Source: Calamus simplicifolius (lineage: Eukaryota > Streptophyta > Magnoliopsida > Arecales > Arecaceae). From it: a stretch of 64,000 nt of DNA. The translations under genes and the position numbers were made by a program. The notes under the pieces were generated by a model. It did not search any database. It was not told where the DNA came from and saw nothing but the letters and a program-made list of their open reading frames with translations. Position 1 is the first letter of the stretch. Every line of letters begins with the position of its first letter. Location: positions 219,443 to 283,442 of the forward strand of contig UESW01004011.1 of assembly GCA_900491605.1 (NCBI GenBank). Direction: 5' to 3'. This document shows, piece after piece, positions 21,885-31,239 of this stretch.

Positions 21885-22255
21885 GCATGGTTCAAACACC
21901 CTTAGGTCACCCTCCGAAGTTAAAGTCTCCCGAGCATGGTCCCATTCCAGCAACTCTTGAGTCACCCTTTGGGGTTTAAAAGGATCCTGAGCATGGCTCC
22001 AACACCCTCAGATCACCTTTCGGGGTTAAAGGCTTCCAAGCATGGTCCTATTCTAGCAACTCTCGGATCACCCTTCAAGGTTCAAAAGGCTTCGGAGCAT
22101 GGTCACAACACCCTCGGATTATCCTTCGGGATTCGAAAGGCTTTCGAGCATGGTCACAGCACCCTCGGGTCATCCTTCGGGGTTCAAAAGGCTTCCAAGC
22201 ATGGTCACAACACCCTTGGGTCACCCTCTGGGGTTCAAAAGGCTCTCAACAATCT
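21885..22255 (+). repeat. Tandem repeat, 7 units of 49-57 bp
   Basis: Each unit starts GCATGGT, continues with CAACACCCTCGG and TCACCCTTCGGGGTT, and ends AAAGGCTTC(C/G)(A/G)A. Units drift in sequence and alternate between two lengths in the first four copies. Open frames across it are by-products of the repeat. Confidence 0.85.
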
Positions 22256-22754
22256 TAACGGCCTCATCTCAGCCCCAACGGCTTCACCTCAGCCTCTACG
22301 GCCCTAAGTCTGCCTTGGCAACTCCAAGTTGGCAGATAGCAACGAAAAGGAGACCCAATCAGCTCATAGCTGGAAAAGGATAACTCCTGACTCATAGTTA
22401 ATGGGCATCCACTTTTAGACTCCGCATCGAGAGAGGATTACCGGTTGCCCTCAGCCAATCAATGGTAATCAACTTACCTCTAATATTGCTTAAAGTTCTT
22501 TGAGTTCTTTGAGCAAGCAAAAAGTCCACACAAGGCAGACACAAATTATCCAAAGCAATGCAAAAGGTAAAGGTTCCTCCACTCAGAAGGAATCAGAACC
22601 GAAGCTAGCATGAAAAGATAAGTGCAAAGTGAAGAGCTCTACACTCCTTTCGCTTGGCGAGTGCAAGGCATGTGATCGCATAAGCTTCGGAGTGTGGAAG
22701 GTATATGATGGGGCCAATAAGCCCCATGGGCAATAGTAAGCTCACCAGGGTCAG

Positions 22755-23400
22755 ACCTAGTCGGCCATTGGAGTCGGCCTCGGCCTCGGTAAGTCAGACT
22801 CGGCCTCAGCAAGTCGGCCTCAGCCTCAGCAAGTCAGAGTTGGTCTCAGCTAATCAATCTTGGCCTCAGCAAGTCGGCCTCAGCCAATCAGCCACGGCCT
22901 TGGCAAGTCAGAATCAGCCTCAGCAAGTTAGACTCGGCCTCAGCAAGTTAGAGTCGGCCTCAGCCAGTCAACCTCGGCCTCGGCAAGTCAGACTCGACCT
23001 TAGCCAGTTAGCCTCAGCCTCAGCCAATCAACCTTAGCCTCAGCAAGTCAGAGTCAGCCTCAGCCAGTCAACCTCGGCCTCAGTATGTCAGAGTCGACCT
23101 TAGCCAGTCAGCCTTGACCTTCGCCAGTTAGCCTCGGTAAGTCAGACTCGGCCTTAGCCAGTCGGCCTCATCAAGTCAGCCTTGGCCTCAGCAAGTCAGC
23201 CTTGGCCTCAACAAGTCAACCTTGGCCTCGGCAAGTTAGACTCGGCCTTAGCCAGTCAACCTCGGTCTCAGCCAGTAAACCTCAGCTTCGGCAAGTCAGA
23301 GTCAGCCTCAGCAAGTCAACCTCATCCTTAGCCAATCAGCCTCGGTAAGTCAGCCTCGGCCTCAGCCAGTCAACCTCGGCAAGTCAGCCTCGGCCACTCG
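22755..23400 (+). repeat. Degenerate tandem array of GTCGGCCTCAGCAA units
   Basis: More than thirty copies of an 18-20-bp unit made from TCGGCCTCAGC and AAGTCAGA or CAGTCA. Coding-like frames rich in S, A, Q and P arise only from the repetition. Confidence 0.9.
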
Positions 23401-24024
23401 AGTACGACCTCCAGTGGCCACCAGGGTAGGACTCATTGTGGGGCCCATGTTCCTAGATTCACCACTCACCACTGTTCACATAAGACAATAGAAGTGTGGC
23501 GTGGGAGGCACATCTGGCAAACCCCACCGTAATGGCCACCCATGCCCTGTAGCAGCCTGCAATAGCTATTCAAGTCAAGCAGCACCCATCAATTAGCTGC
23601 AGCCAACCATACTGATGGGACATGACCTGCAGCTCTGACATGCCACAAGGAGGCAATCCTCACTATACTGTCCCTATCATAAATGCTCTGACAAGTGAGC
23701 ATGACCTAAGACTGGCAAGCCCCAAGCATCAATAAAATGAATAAGAGGGACCCCCGATCAGGTAACTCAACACACAACTCCAAAATGCTCATATGCTCAC
23801 AGAGAGAGCACCTTTCTAAGTCTCTCTCTCTTTTGAGCTTTCTCAAGCTCACGAATGTTACCCAGAGCACTGACTTAAGCGTTAAAGGGTCTCCAACGAA
23901 ATCTTTGGTCTTCGAAGCTTTTTGCAGGCTTCCAAGTGCGAGAAGCTCACCGAAGGATCTCGGGCTTGCTGGAGAAGGCGACCGAACACTTATGAATGCT
24001 CGAAGAGGGTGATTTAGCGACAAC
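23401..24024 (+). repeat. 3' LTR of Tat-type element (approximate)
   Basis: It ends GCTGGAGAAGGCGACCG then TTTAGCGACAACA, matching the 5' LTR end at about 21150-21210. It contains a CT-rich leader at about 23805-23845 followed by ACTGACTTAAGCGTTAAAGGGTCTCC, the usual R-U5 phrase of Tat LTRs. The left boundary is a guess. Confidence 0.5.
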
Positions 24025-24134
24025 AGTATGGTAATTAAACACTAAGAGCTACCATTGGAGCACTTGCAATAACCATATAAAAAAAGCAATAATTTAACCC
24101 AAGCAATTTGATAAGAAAATGGAGGATAATTTAT

Positions 24135-24470
24135 ATAGTGATAATTTATAATAATATTAATTTCATTTAGTAATTATTATAGTATATTATATATAATATT
24201 ATATAGTGATTATTTTATATATCAAAATATATGAGGAAATTTATGCCGCTCATTTCACTGGACTAGCCCCCGGGGTGACATGAGTGTGGCCGCGATGTTA
24301 CATGTCCACTTCCTTCCCATGGCCGGCACTGCTGGCCATTTCTCCCCTCCGCCGCCCTCGGTGGAGCTTCGATCTCTTATCGCAGGTTACCTCCCAGATG
24401 GACGATCGGGGGGGTCGGACTCGGCCTTGTGCCCGCTCTCGTATGTATTTCCCCTAATTAAATTAGGAGA
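24135..24470 (+). repeat. Direct repeat copy 1 (about 340 bp)
   Basis: It is colinear with 25290-25605: AT-rich start (TAATTATTATAGT, ATATAATATTATATAGTGAT), then GTTTCACTGGACTAGCCCCC-like and TCTTATCGC(A/G)GGTTACCTCCCAG blocks. Its right edge runs straight into 18S rRNA homology. Confidence 0.85.
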
Positions 24471-24856
24471 CGGGTAGGGGCCTACCATGCATGATATCAT
24501 GATGGGTGAAGGAGAATTACGGTTCAATTTAGGAGAGGGAGCCTAAGAAATGGCTACCACAATTAAGCGAGCCAGCAGGCGTGCAAATTACCCAATCCTG
24601 ACATGGGGAGGTAGTGACAATAAATAACAATACCGGCTGGCTCTTCGAGTCCGGTAATTGGATTGAGTACAATCTAGTACAATCTAAATCCCTTAACAAG
24701 CAGATCTAATATTGCAAGGCAAGTCTGGTGCCAGCAGCCAAGGTAATTCTAGCTCCAATAGCGTATATTTAAGTTGTTGCAGTTAAAAAGCCCATAGTTG
24801 CACATTGGGTTGGGTTGGCTGGTCCATCCCATGGAACGGTGTGCACCAGCAGCGCC
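24470..24856 (+). pseudogene. 18S rRNA pseudogene fragment
   Basis: This matches an internal part of plant 18S rRNA from the ACCATG(GTGGTGACG) region through the 530 loop. Unmistakable phrases are CAAATTACCCAATCCTGACA, GAGGTAGTGACAATAAATAA, GCAAGTCTGGTGCCAGCAGC and AATAGCGTATATTTAAGTTG. It is damaged: the universally conserved CAGCAGCCGCGG is CAGCAGCCAAGG here, there is a short duplication of AGTACAATCTA, and many C-to-T and G-to-A changes resemble decay of methylated DNA. It is about 390 bp of a ~1.8-kb gene, with no 5.8S, 26S or spacer seen, so it is a dispersed relic and not an rDNA unit. Confidence 0.93.
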
Positions 24857-24949
24857 ACGGTGTGCTCGAATGACCGACTATAAGGTCCTATCTTGGACTG
24901 ACGTTGCCTTTAGTCTGATCCACGCCTTCATGCCAAGAATGTAGTCTAA
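24857..24949. other. Unassigned spacer
   Basis: The 18S homology has stopped and the telomere-type repeats have not yet begun. Confidence 0.4.
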
Positions 24950-25115
24950 ACCCTAAATGCCCTAAACCATTAATAACACCTAATTAAAACCCAAAACCCT
25001 AAAACCTAAAACCATAATCCTAAAACCCTAAACTCGTAATTAAACCCTAAAACCATAAAACTCCTAAAAACGTTAAAACTGTCAAACCATAAAATCCTAA
25101 ATCCCTAAATCAAAA
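24950..25115. repeat. Degenerate interstitial telomere-type repeats
   Basis: About twenty imperfect copies of the plant telomere unit in the CCCTAAA orientation, interrupted by A-rich spacers (AAACCCTAAAT, AAAACCCTAAAACC, ATCCCTAAATC). Confidence 0.85.
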
Positions 25116-25119
25116 TTAG

Positions 25120-25285
25120 TGACGCATTGAAATGTGTTGCTGTTTAGTGATGCAATTGAATGCATCGCTGTTTAGCGACACATTCGATATGCGTCGCTCA
25201 ACAGCGACGCAAAAAATGCATCGCTGTTCAGCGACGCATTTATTTGCGTTGGTAAATAGCGACACATTTATGCATCGCTAAAAAT
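25120..25285. repeat. GCGACGCA/TGCGTCGC subterminal-type repeats
   Basis: GTGACGCATT, GCATCGCTGTTTAGCGACACATT, GCGTCGCT and AGCGACGCAAAAAATGCATCGCT alternate in orientation. They match in style the subterminal array of the CACTA end at 61841-62003 and are probably from a related element. No CACTA terminus is seen next to them. Confidence 0.7.
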
Positions 25286-25289
25286 TAAT

Positions 25290-25605
25290 AATTTATAATA
25301 ATATTAATTTCATTTAGTAATTATTATAGTTTATTATATATAATATTATATAGTGATAATTTTGTATATCAAAATATATAAGGAAATTTATGCCGCTCGT
25401 TTCACTGGACTAGCCCCCGGGGTGACGTGAGTGTGGCTGCGATGTTACATCTCTGCTTCCTTCCCGTGGTCGGCGCTGCTCGCCATTTCTCCCCTCTGCC
25501 GCCCTCGATGGCGCTTCGATCTCTTATCGCGGGTTACCTCCCAGGTGGCCGATTGGAGGATCGGGCTCGGCCTTGTGCTGCTCCCGTCTGTCCCCTAAAT
25601 CAGGA
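25290..25605 (+). repeat. Direct repeat copy 2
   Basis: It is colinear with 24135-24470 with scattered substitutions and small deletions. Confidence 0.85.
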
Positions 25606-25680
25606 GATGGGTATGGTCCTACCATGATGGTGACGTACGGGTGACGAAGAGTTACAGTTTGATTTAGGAGGGGAAGCCTT
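25602..25680 (+). pseudogene. Second, shorter 18S rRNA scrap
   Basis: GGTCCTACCATGATGGTGACG and GGGTGACGAAGAGTTACAG, then GGAGGGGAAGCCT, match the same 18S position where copy 1 enters 18S. The homology ends after about 80 bp. The 18S scrap is therefore part of the duplicated unit. Confidence 0.7.
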
Positions 25681-26071
25681 TGCGGACCATCGTCTAGTTC
25701 CTATGCGCAGTAAAACCATGGAACCTGTGCTATCATCACCAAAAGGGCTCGAATGGAGTTTTACCAGGCGAGGTGTCACTCTCTTCCTACTCTTTGGCTA
25801 CAACCCCTCTCACCGTGCCACGAGGGCCATTGGAAACCGGGGGCGGAAGGGGGATGGAACAGGGAACCCTCTGATCTCCATAATGAGACCACACTGAAGA
25901 AGGTCATAGGAGAACCTCTTCCACCCCGACCGATGGAGTACTCCCAAGAAATGAAACTCATTGGAAGCCTTGAACTGTATTGCACAATTCTACTACGAAA
26001 AAAATATGAAAAGATTCAAGCTTTCAACAGAATGATCATACTTGTATGCATCAAAAGTGCTAAATTTCCTG
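25681..26071. other. Unassigned DNA
   Basis: Two overlapping short frames (25703-25897 and 25753-26097) resemble no family I know. Confidence 0.4.
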
Positions 26072-26179
26072 TTGGGATGTCGTTTTTCCTTTACTGATTC
26101 CTTGACTGATTGGCGATATATAGCACAAACAACTTTCATGCATAGCTTGAAATCCTCTAGAATTGAAGAAAGCATATCT
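26072..26179 (+). repeat. Direct repeat of about 108 bp, copy 1
   Basis: TTGGGATGTCGTTTT, GATTGGCGATATATAGCACA and CTTGAAATCCTCTAGAATTG recur at 26288-26395. Confidence 0.9.
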
Positions 26180-26287
26180 TCCTAACTATCCCAGTTCATA
26201 ATTTCCTTTCTACAATGATTCTTAGCAAAATTTCCATTAGAAGCTAAATCAGCAGCTTCTCTTTCAGAAGCGTCTCATATAGTGCTA

Positions 26288-26395
26288 TTGGGATGTCGTT
26301 TTCCCTTTATTAATTCCTTGATTGATTGGCGATATATAGCACAAACAGCTTCCATGCAGAGCTTGAAATCCTCTAGAATTGAAGAAAGCATATCC
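26288..26395 (+). repeat. Direct repeat of about 108 bp, copy 2
   Basis: It is nearly identical to 26072-26179. The two copies are separated by 108 bp of unrelated sequence. Confidence 0.9.
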
Positions 26396-26418
26396 CTGAA
26401 CCATCGAACCCTAAAACC

Positions 26419-26535
26419 CTATTTAGCGACATATACTAATTCATTGCGAATGCGTTGTTGTTTAGCAACGCATAACGATGCATCGCTGAATAGCGATGCA
26501 TAATGCGTTGCTGTTTAGCAATGCATAATAGCGTA
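26419..26535. repeat. GCGATGCA/TGCGTTGC repeats, interrupted by element A
   Basis: AGCGACATA, AACGCATAACGATGCATCGCTG and AGCGATGCATAATGCGTTGCT alternate in orientation, like 25120-25285. Element A starts 25 bp later, so A appears to have landed in this repeat-bearing element. Confidence 0.65.
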
Positions 26536-26560
26536 AAATACAAATATTAGAATTCTTTCT

Positions 26561-28068
26561 TGTTGGCCCAGATGGCAACCCAAGAGGGGGGGGGGGGTGA
26601 ATTGAGTTCTTAAAAAATTTAACCTTTGAAACGATTGGTTTTGAGATAAATAAAATTAAGTGCAAAGTGAATATTAATCACAAACAAAGAGATAGAGAGA
26701 GAGACAATCAAAGCACGGCAAACACAAAGATTTTATAGTGGTTCGGTGTATCCAACACCTACGTCCACTCCCAAGATCCACTTGGGTCCACACTATAATC
26801 CTCTTGATTACAGTCGAGTTGTTTTACAAGCTCACAACTCAGAACTTATTGTTTTCCCCGGGATCACAACGAACCCAGCTGGTTTTCCGGGCTCACCAGC
26901 ACAAAACCCAAATACAAGCTAATCTAGCTTGCCCCGAGGTATACTACCTCCACTAATTCAATCCCCCTGATTGAATTAGCAAAAACAAGTAAGAAAAGTG
27001 TTTACAATAACAAACAACTCCTTAAATGAGCAAATATTCAATGTAAATAAACAAGGTTAGAAAAGCCTGTTTGAAGCATATTGGATTTGAGCTTTTCTTC
27101 TTTTCTTCTTTTTCTCTTCTCTTTGGAGATGTTGAATCAGGCCTCAGCTCGGATTCTTTGCAAATGTTGCAGATGAGATGTTGAAAAATCACAGAACAGG
27201 GCTTTTGGCTTCTTTTTCTTCTTTTTGGGAAATCCTCCGATTTTTGATTTTGAATGCCTTGGATTTCTCTTTGAGCTTTCTGGAGTAGATGGATTTGAAC
27301 TTGGACTCTTTTCTCTTTGATTTCAAGCTCAAGACTTCTCAAATTTTGATTTATTTTCACTCTATTTTTTCCTCTCTTTTTTTTAACGAGTGTTCTCCCC
27401 CTTTTATAGATTCTCTTAATCCATGTTTTCTGGTGAGAAACTAGCCGTTGGAATGTACCTGGAAAGTTTGTCCATACAAAATATATCCCTTAGAAGTTAG
27501 GTGAAACAAAAATATTACCGTTTGAGCTGATCTGGCATTTTAAAAATCCATTCCTGACATGTTGGAGTCGGCTTCAACTTTTCAGGTGTCGACTCCAAGT
27601 CGGTTATCCAAAAATAGAAAGTAAAGAGTTCGTTGAGGAGTCGGCTCCAAAAAAGTTGAGTGTCGACTCGCCACATTCGGGAGTCGGCTCCAAAAGATTG
27701 TAAGTGTCAGCTCCAGAGTAGTCAAAAAATGCATGTTCTGTTCCCGCATCGGAGTCGGCTCCAGACACTGTAAGTGTCGACTCCGAAACTTTGGGTGTCG
27801 GCTCCGAAACTCTGGGTGTCGGCTCCGGACCGTCCCAAAAATTAGAAAAACATTTGATTGGCCATGGGGTCGGCTCCAGATCTCCTAGGTGTCGACTCCA
27901 GGCTCTGAATTTTGAAACTTTCTTTTGGCAATGGATTCAAAACACGTTTCTTTGTCTTTTGATTGATCAAGGATTTTTAAGCCCTGAAACACTTGTTAAA
28001 TTTATTAGTAATAAAATGAATATACTCAAATCTTTTATTAATCATCAAAATCAATAATTAGATCAACA
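26561..28068 (-). repeat. 3' LTR of element A
   Basis: It spans 1,508 bp from TGTTGGCCCAGATGG to GATCAACA on the plus strand, that is TGTTGATC..CCAACA on its own strand. A TATA-like TCTATAAAAGGGGG on the minus strand lies at about 27401-27415. It contains a homopolymer of about thirteen G at 26584-26596 and a cluster of GTCGGCTCC/GTCGACTCC motifs at 27560-27905. On the minus strand it is preceded by an AAAAAGGAAAAGAT polypurine tract at 28069-28083. Confidence 0.93.
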
Positions 28069-28626
28069 ATCTTTTCCTTTTTGATGATTATAAAAACATT
28101 GAGTATATGCATGAGTAAACAATAGAGTTCTCAAATCAAAATTTTCAAATATGTGATCCTCACAGGTAAGCTCTCCCTGAATAAGTTAGCTCCCCCTATG
28201 AAGTTCAATTTAACAATTGTGCTTCCTTTTACCTGAAAATAGAGTGTTTGATACCAAAAAGGTAGATATATCAATTTTAACTATGCTTATTTAAACCAAT
28301 GTTTCTCTTTTTGTTTTACAATGCATATATGATTAGGATTGTATATTCAATGCATATACGACATAACTACATAACTCTCCCCCTTTTTTGTAATCAACAA
28401 AAAGATCAAGAAGAGTTAAGTAAAATGATAAAATTGATAGATCAAACAATTTTTCAATGATCAAAAGATATTCATTAAGTATCTGATAAGAGTCAAGCAT
28501 TACAAAATGAAATTGAACTTTGTCAAACATCAAACTATACATCATTACATTAAGATTTCAAGATAAAATATCAGACAACAGCCTATACTTCATTGAATCA
28601 AAAACCTATACTTCATTACATGATAA
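28069..28626 (-). other. Element A 3' untranslated region with two polypurine tracts
   Basis: On the minus strand an internal ACAAAAAAGGGGGAGAG lies at about 28374-28392 and the LTR-adjacent AAAAAGGAAAAGAT at 28069-28083. Repeated polypurine tracts of this form are known from Sireviruses. Nothing codes here. Confidence 0.75.
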
Positions 28627-29264
28627 TCACATATTAGTTCTAATAATCCTTTGTAAATGTTCTAAAATTTTTTCCATCCCTTCACTCTGAGTCCCTACAA
28701 ATTCTTTTAATCTTCTATCAACAAATGAACATGCAGTCATAATCATATCCTGAAGCTCAGCATTGCATTTGGAGTAGGTTTCAGAGTCTCCACAAATATC
28801 CTTAGGTTCTTCAAATATGTTCTTGAGATCAATCTTTAAGGATTCAGCAGAGGAACCAAGAGTGGATTCAATCTTACTAATGCGATCATCCAAAGAGTAA
28901 AGGGTCTCTTTCAAATTCATAAACTGACTATCAAACTCTGTCTTCATTTCTTCCTTTTGAGCAGCAAATAAACTCTTGAGTTGCTCTATCTGAACATCAG
29001 AAAATCCGACAGAAGACATAGGTAGCTGAACAGGAACTGGAGCAGGAGCAGGAGCATATCTGCTGGGCTCTGGAGAAGGATGCCTCGCAGAAGGACTAGC
29101 CTTAGATGGTTCAGAAGATCTAAGCTCAGGGGCTCTCTCATCCAGACTGCCTTTCATTTCTCATTGTCCATTAATCTTAACAAAGTCCATCCGGTGCACA
29201 ATAGTCAAACTATAATAATCAGTATGCCTAGGTTCTTTGAAGGCTCACTGTCAGAAATCATAAT
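28627..29264 (-). CDS. Element A extra ORF, C-terminal part (3' piece)
   Basis: This is the C-terminal half of the additional ORF that lies between pol and the 3' LTR, in the position of an env gene. It encodes a Pro/Ala/Ser-rich linker (YAPAPAPVPVQLP) followed by an alpha-helical, coiled-coil-like region (SDVQIEQLKSLFAAQKEEM, LKETLYSLDDRISKIESTL). It ends in HLQRIIRTNM with stop at 28627. There is no signal peptide or membrane helix, so it is not a typical envelope glycoprotein. The frame is open across this piece, from a first Met at 29157. Element B interrupts it at 29264, and the N-terminal part continues at 63561-64000. The function of this protein in Sireviruses is unknown; its N-terminal domain is the putative plant transposon protein domain. 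Confidence 0.75.
29260..29264. repeat. Left target-site duplication of element B (ATAAT)
   Basis: It is identical to 63556-63560. The two A segments align to one continuous sequence with a single copy. Confidence 0.93.
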
Positions 29265-30731
29265 TGTTGGCCCAGATGGCAACCCAAGAGGGGGGGATGA
29301 ATTAGGTTCTTAAAAATTTTAACCTTTTAAAACTATTGGCTTTGAAATAATTAAGTGCAGAATAAATTTCAATCACAAATAAAGAGATAGAGAGAGAAAC
29401 AATTAAAGCACAGCAAACACAAGAATTTATAGTGGTTCGATGTATCCAACACCTACGTCCACTCCCAAGTTCCACTTGGGTCCACACTATAATCAACTAG
29501 ATCACAGCCGAGTTGTTTTACAAGATCACAACTCAAAACTTGTTGTTTCCCAGGGATCACAACGAACCCAGCTAGTTTTCTGGGCTCACCAGCACAAAAC
29601 CCAAACACAAGCTAATCTAGCTTGTCCCGAGGTATACTACCTCCACTAATTCAATCCCCCTGATTGAACTAGCAAAAACAAGAAAGAATATTGTTTGCAA
29701 TAACACACACAGCTCCTTAAATGAGCAAATATTCAAAGTAAATAAACAAGTTTAGAAAAGCTTGATTTGAAGATGATTGGATTTGAGCTTTTCTTCTTTT
29801 CTTCTTTTCCTCTTCTCTTTTGAGATGTTGAATCAAGCCTCAGCTCCGGTTCTTCACAGATGTTGCAGATGAGAAGTTGGGAAATCTAAAAAATAGAGCT
29901 TTTTCTTCTTTTGAAAAATCCTCTGATTTTTCATGTTGAACGCCTTGGATTTCTCTTTGAGCTTTTTGGAGTGGAAGAATTTGAATGTGGATTCTTTTCT
30001 CTTGATTTCTTGCTCAAGACCTCTTGGATTTTTTCAATATGATTTTTCCATTTTTCCTCTCTTTTCAAACGAACGCTTTTCCTCTTTTTATAGATTCTGT
30101 TTAATCCATTTTTGGGTGTGAAACTAGCCGTTGGAATGTACCTGGAAAGTTTTTCCATACATGAAATATAGCCGTTAGGGGTTAGGTAAAGAAAATATTA
30201 CCGTTTGAGCTGATCTGGCAATTTAAAATTCGTTCATGTCAGGTTGGAGTCGGCTTCAACTTTTCAGGTGTCGGCTCCAAGTTGTGTATCCAAAAATAAA
30301 AAGTTCTGAGCTCGTTGAGGAGTTGGCTCTGAAAAAGTAAAGTGTCGGCTCACCATGTTCAGGTGTCGGCTCCAAAAGACTGTAAGTGTCGGATCCAAGG
30401 TAGTCAAAAATCATGCGTTCTATCCCCATGTCGGAGTCGGCTCCAGACACTGTAAGTGTCAACTCCGAAACTCTGGGTGTCAGCTCCGAACCGTATCAAA
30501 AATCAGAAAGAAATTTGGTTGGCCATAGGGTTGGCTCCAGGCTTTCTAGGTGTCGACTCCAGCCTCTGAATTTTGAAACTTACCTTTGGCACTTGATTCA
30601 AAACACGTTTCTTGATGCCTTTTGATTAAATAAATATTTTTAAGCCCTGAAACACTTGTTAAATTTATTAGTAACACAATGAATATACTCAATTCCTTTA
30701 TTAATCATCAAAATCAATAATTGGGTCAACA
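29265..30731 (-). repeat. 3' LTR of element B
   Basis: It spans 1,467 bp and matches 62100-63555. A TATA-like TCTATAAAAAGAGG on the minus strand lies at about 30080-30093. GTCGGCTCC-type motifs cluster at 30243-30565. Confidence 0.93.
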
Positions 30732-31239
30732 ATCTCCACCTTTTTAATGATTATAAAAACATTGAGTATATGCATAGGATTCTCAAATCAAAATTTTTAA
30801 AGATGTGATCCTCACAGGTAAGCTCCCCCTGAATAAGGTAGCTCCCCCTATGAAGTTCAATTTAACAATTGTTCTTCTTTTTGCTTTACATTTTAGTGTT
30901 TGACACCTAGAATTCAGTTATATCAATTTTCACTTAAACTTATTAATGCATATCCAAAATAATTTAATACCAATCAAATACCAATCAAAGCATAACTAAT
31001 CATTGCATATACGACATAACTTTCTCCCCTTTTTTGTAATCAACAAAAAGATTAAGAAGAGTAAAATGATAGAATTGATAGATCAAAAGATAATTTCATT
31101 ACATCAAAAAGTCAGGTATTACAAAGTGAAATTGAACTTTGTCAAACATCAAACTATACATCATTACATTAAGATTTCAAGATAAAACATCAAACAATAG
31201 CTTACACTTCATTGAATCAAAAACTTGTACTTCATTACA
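30732..31239 (-). other. Element B 3' untranslated region
   Basis: It carries a degraded terminal polypurine tract (30732-30747) and an internal ACAAAAAAGGGGAGAA tract at about 31022-31037 on the minus strand. There is no coding sequence. Confidence 0.7.

Noticed and set aside
22705..23037. 110-codon Ser/Gln/Ala-rich protein
   Set aside because: Produced by the 18-20-bp tandem repeat.
22755..23400. CRISPR-like regular repeats
   Set aside because: The units are contiguous and degenerate with no unique spacers, and the DNA is plant nuclear.
24470..24856. Functional 18S rRNA gene
   Set aside because: Only about a fifth of the gene is present, with a mutated 530 loop and an internal duplication.
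28627..29157. Retroviral envelope gene
   Set aside because: Position fits but there is no signal peptide, membrane helix or cysteine-rich ectodomain; the protein is a linker plus coiled-coil-like tail.
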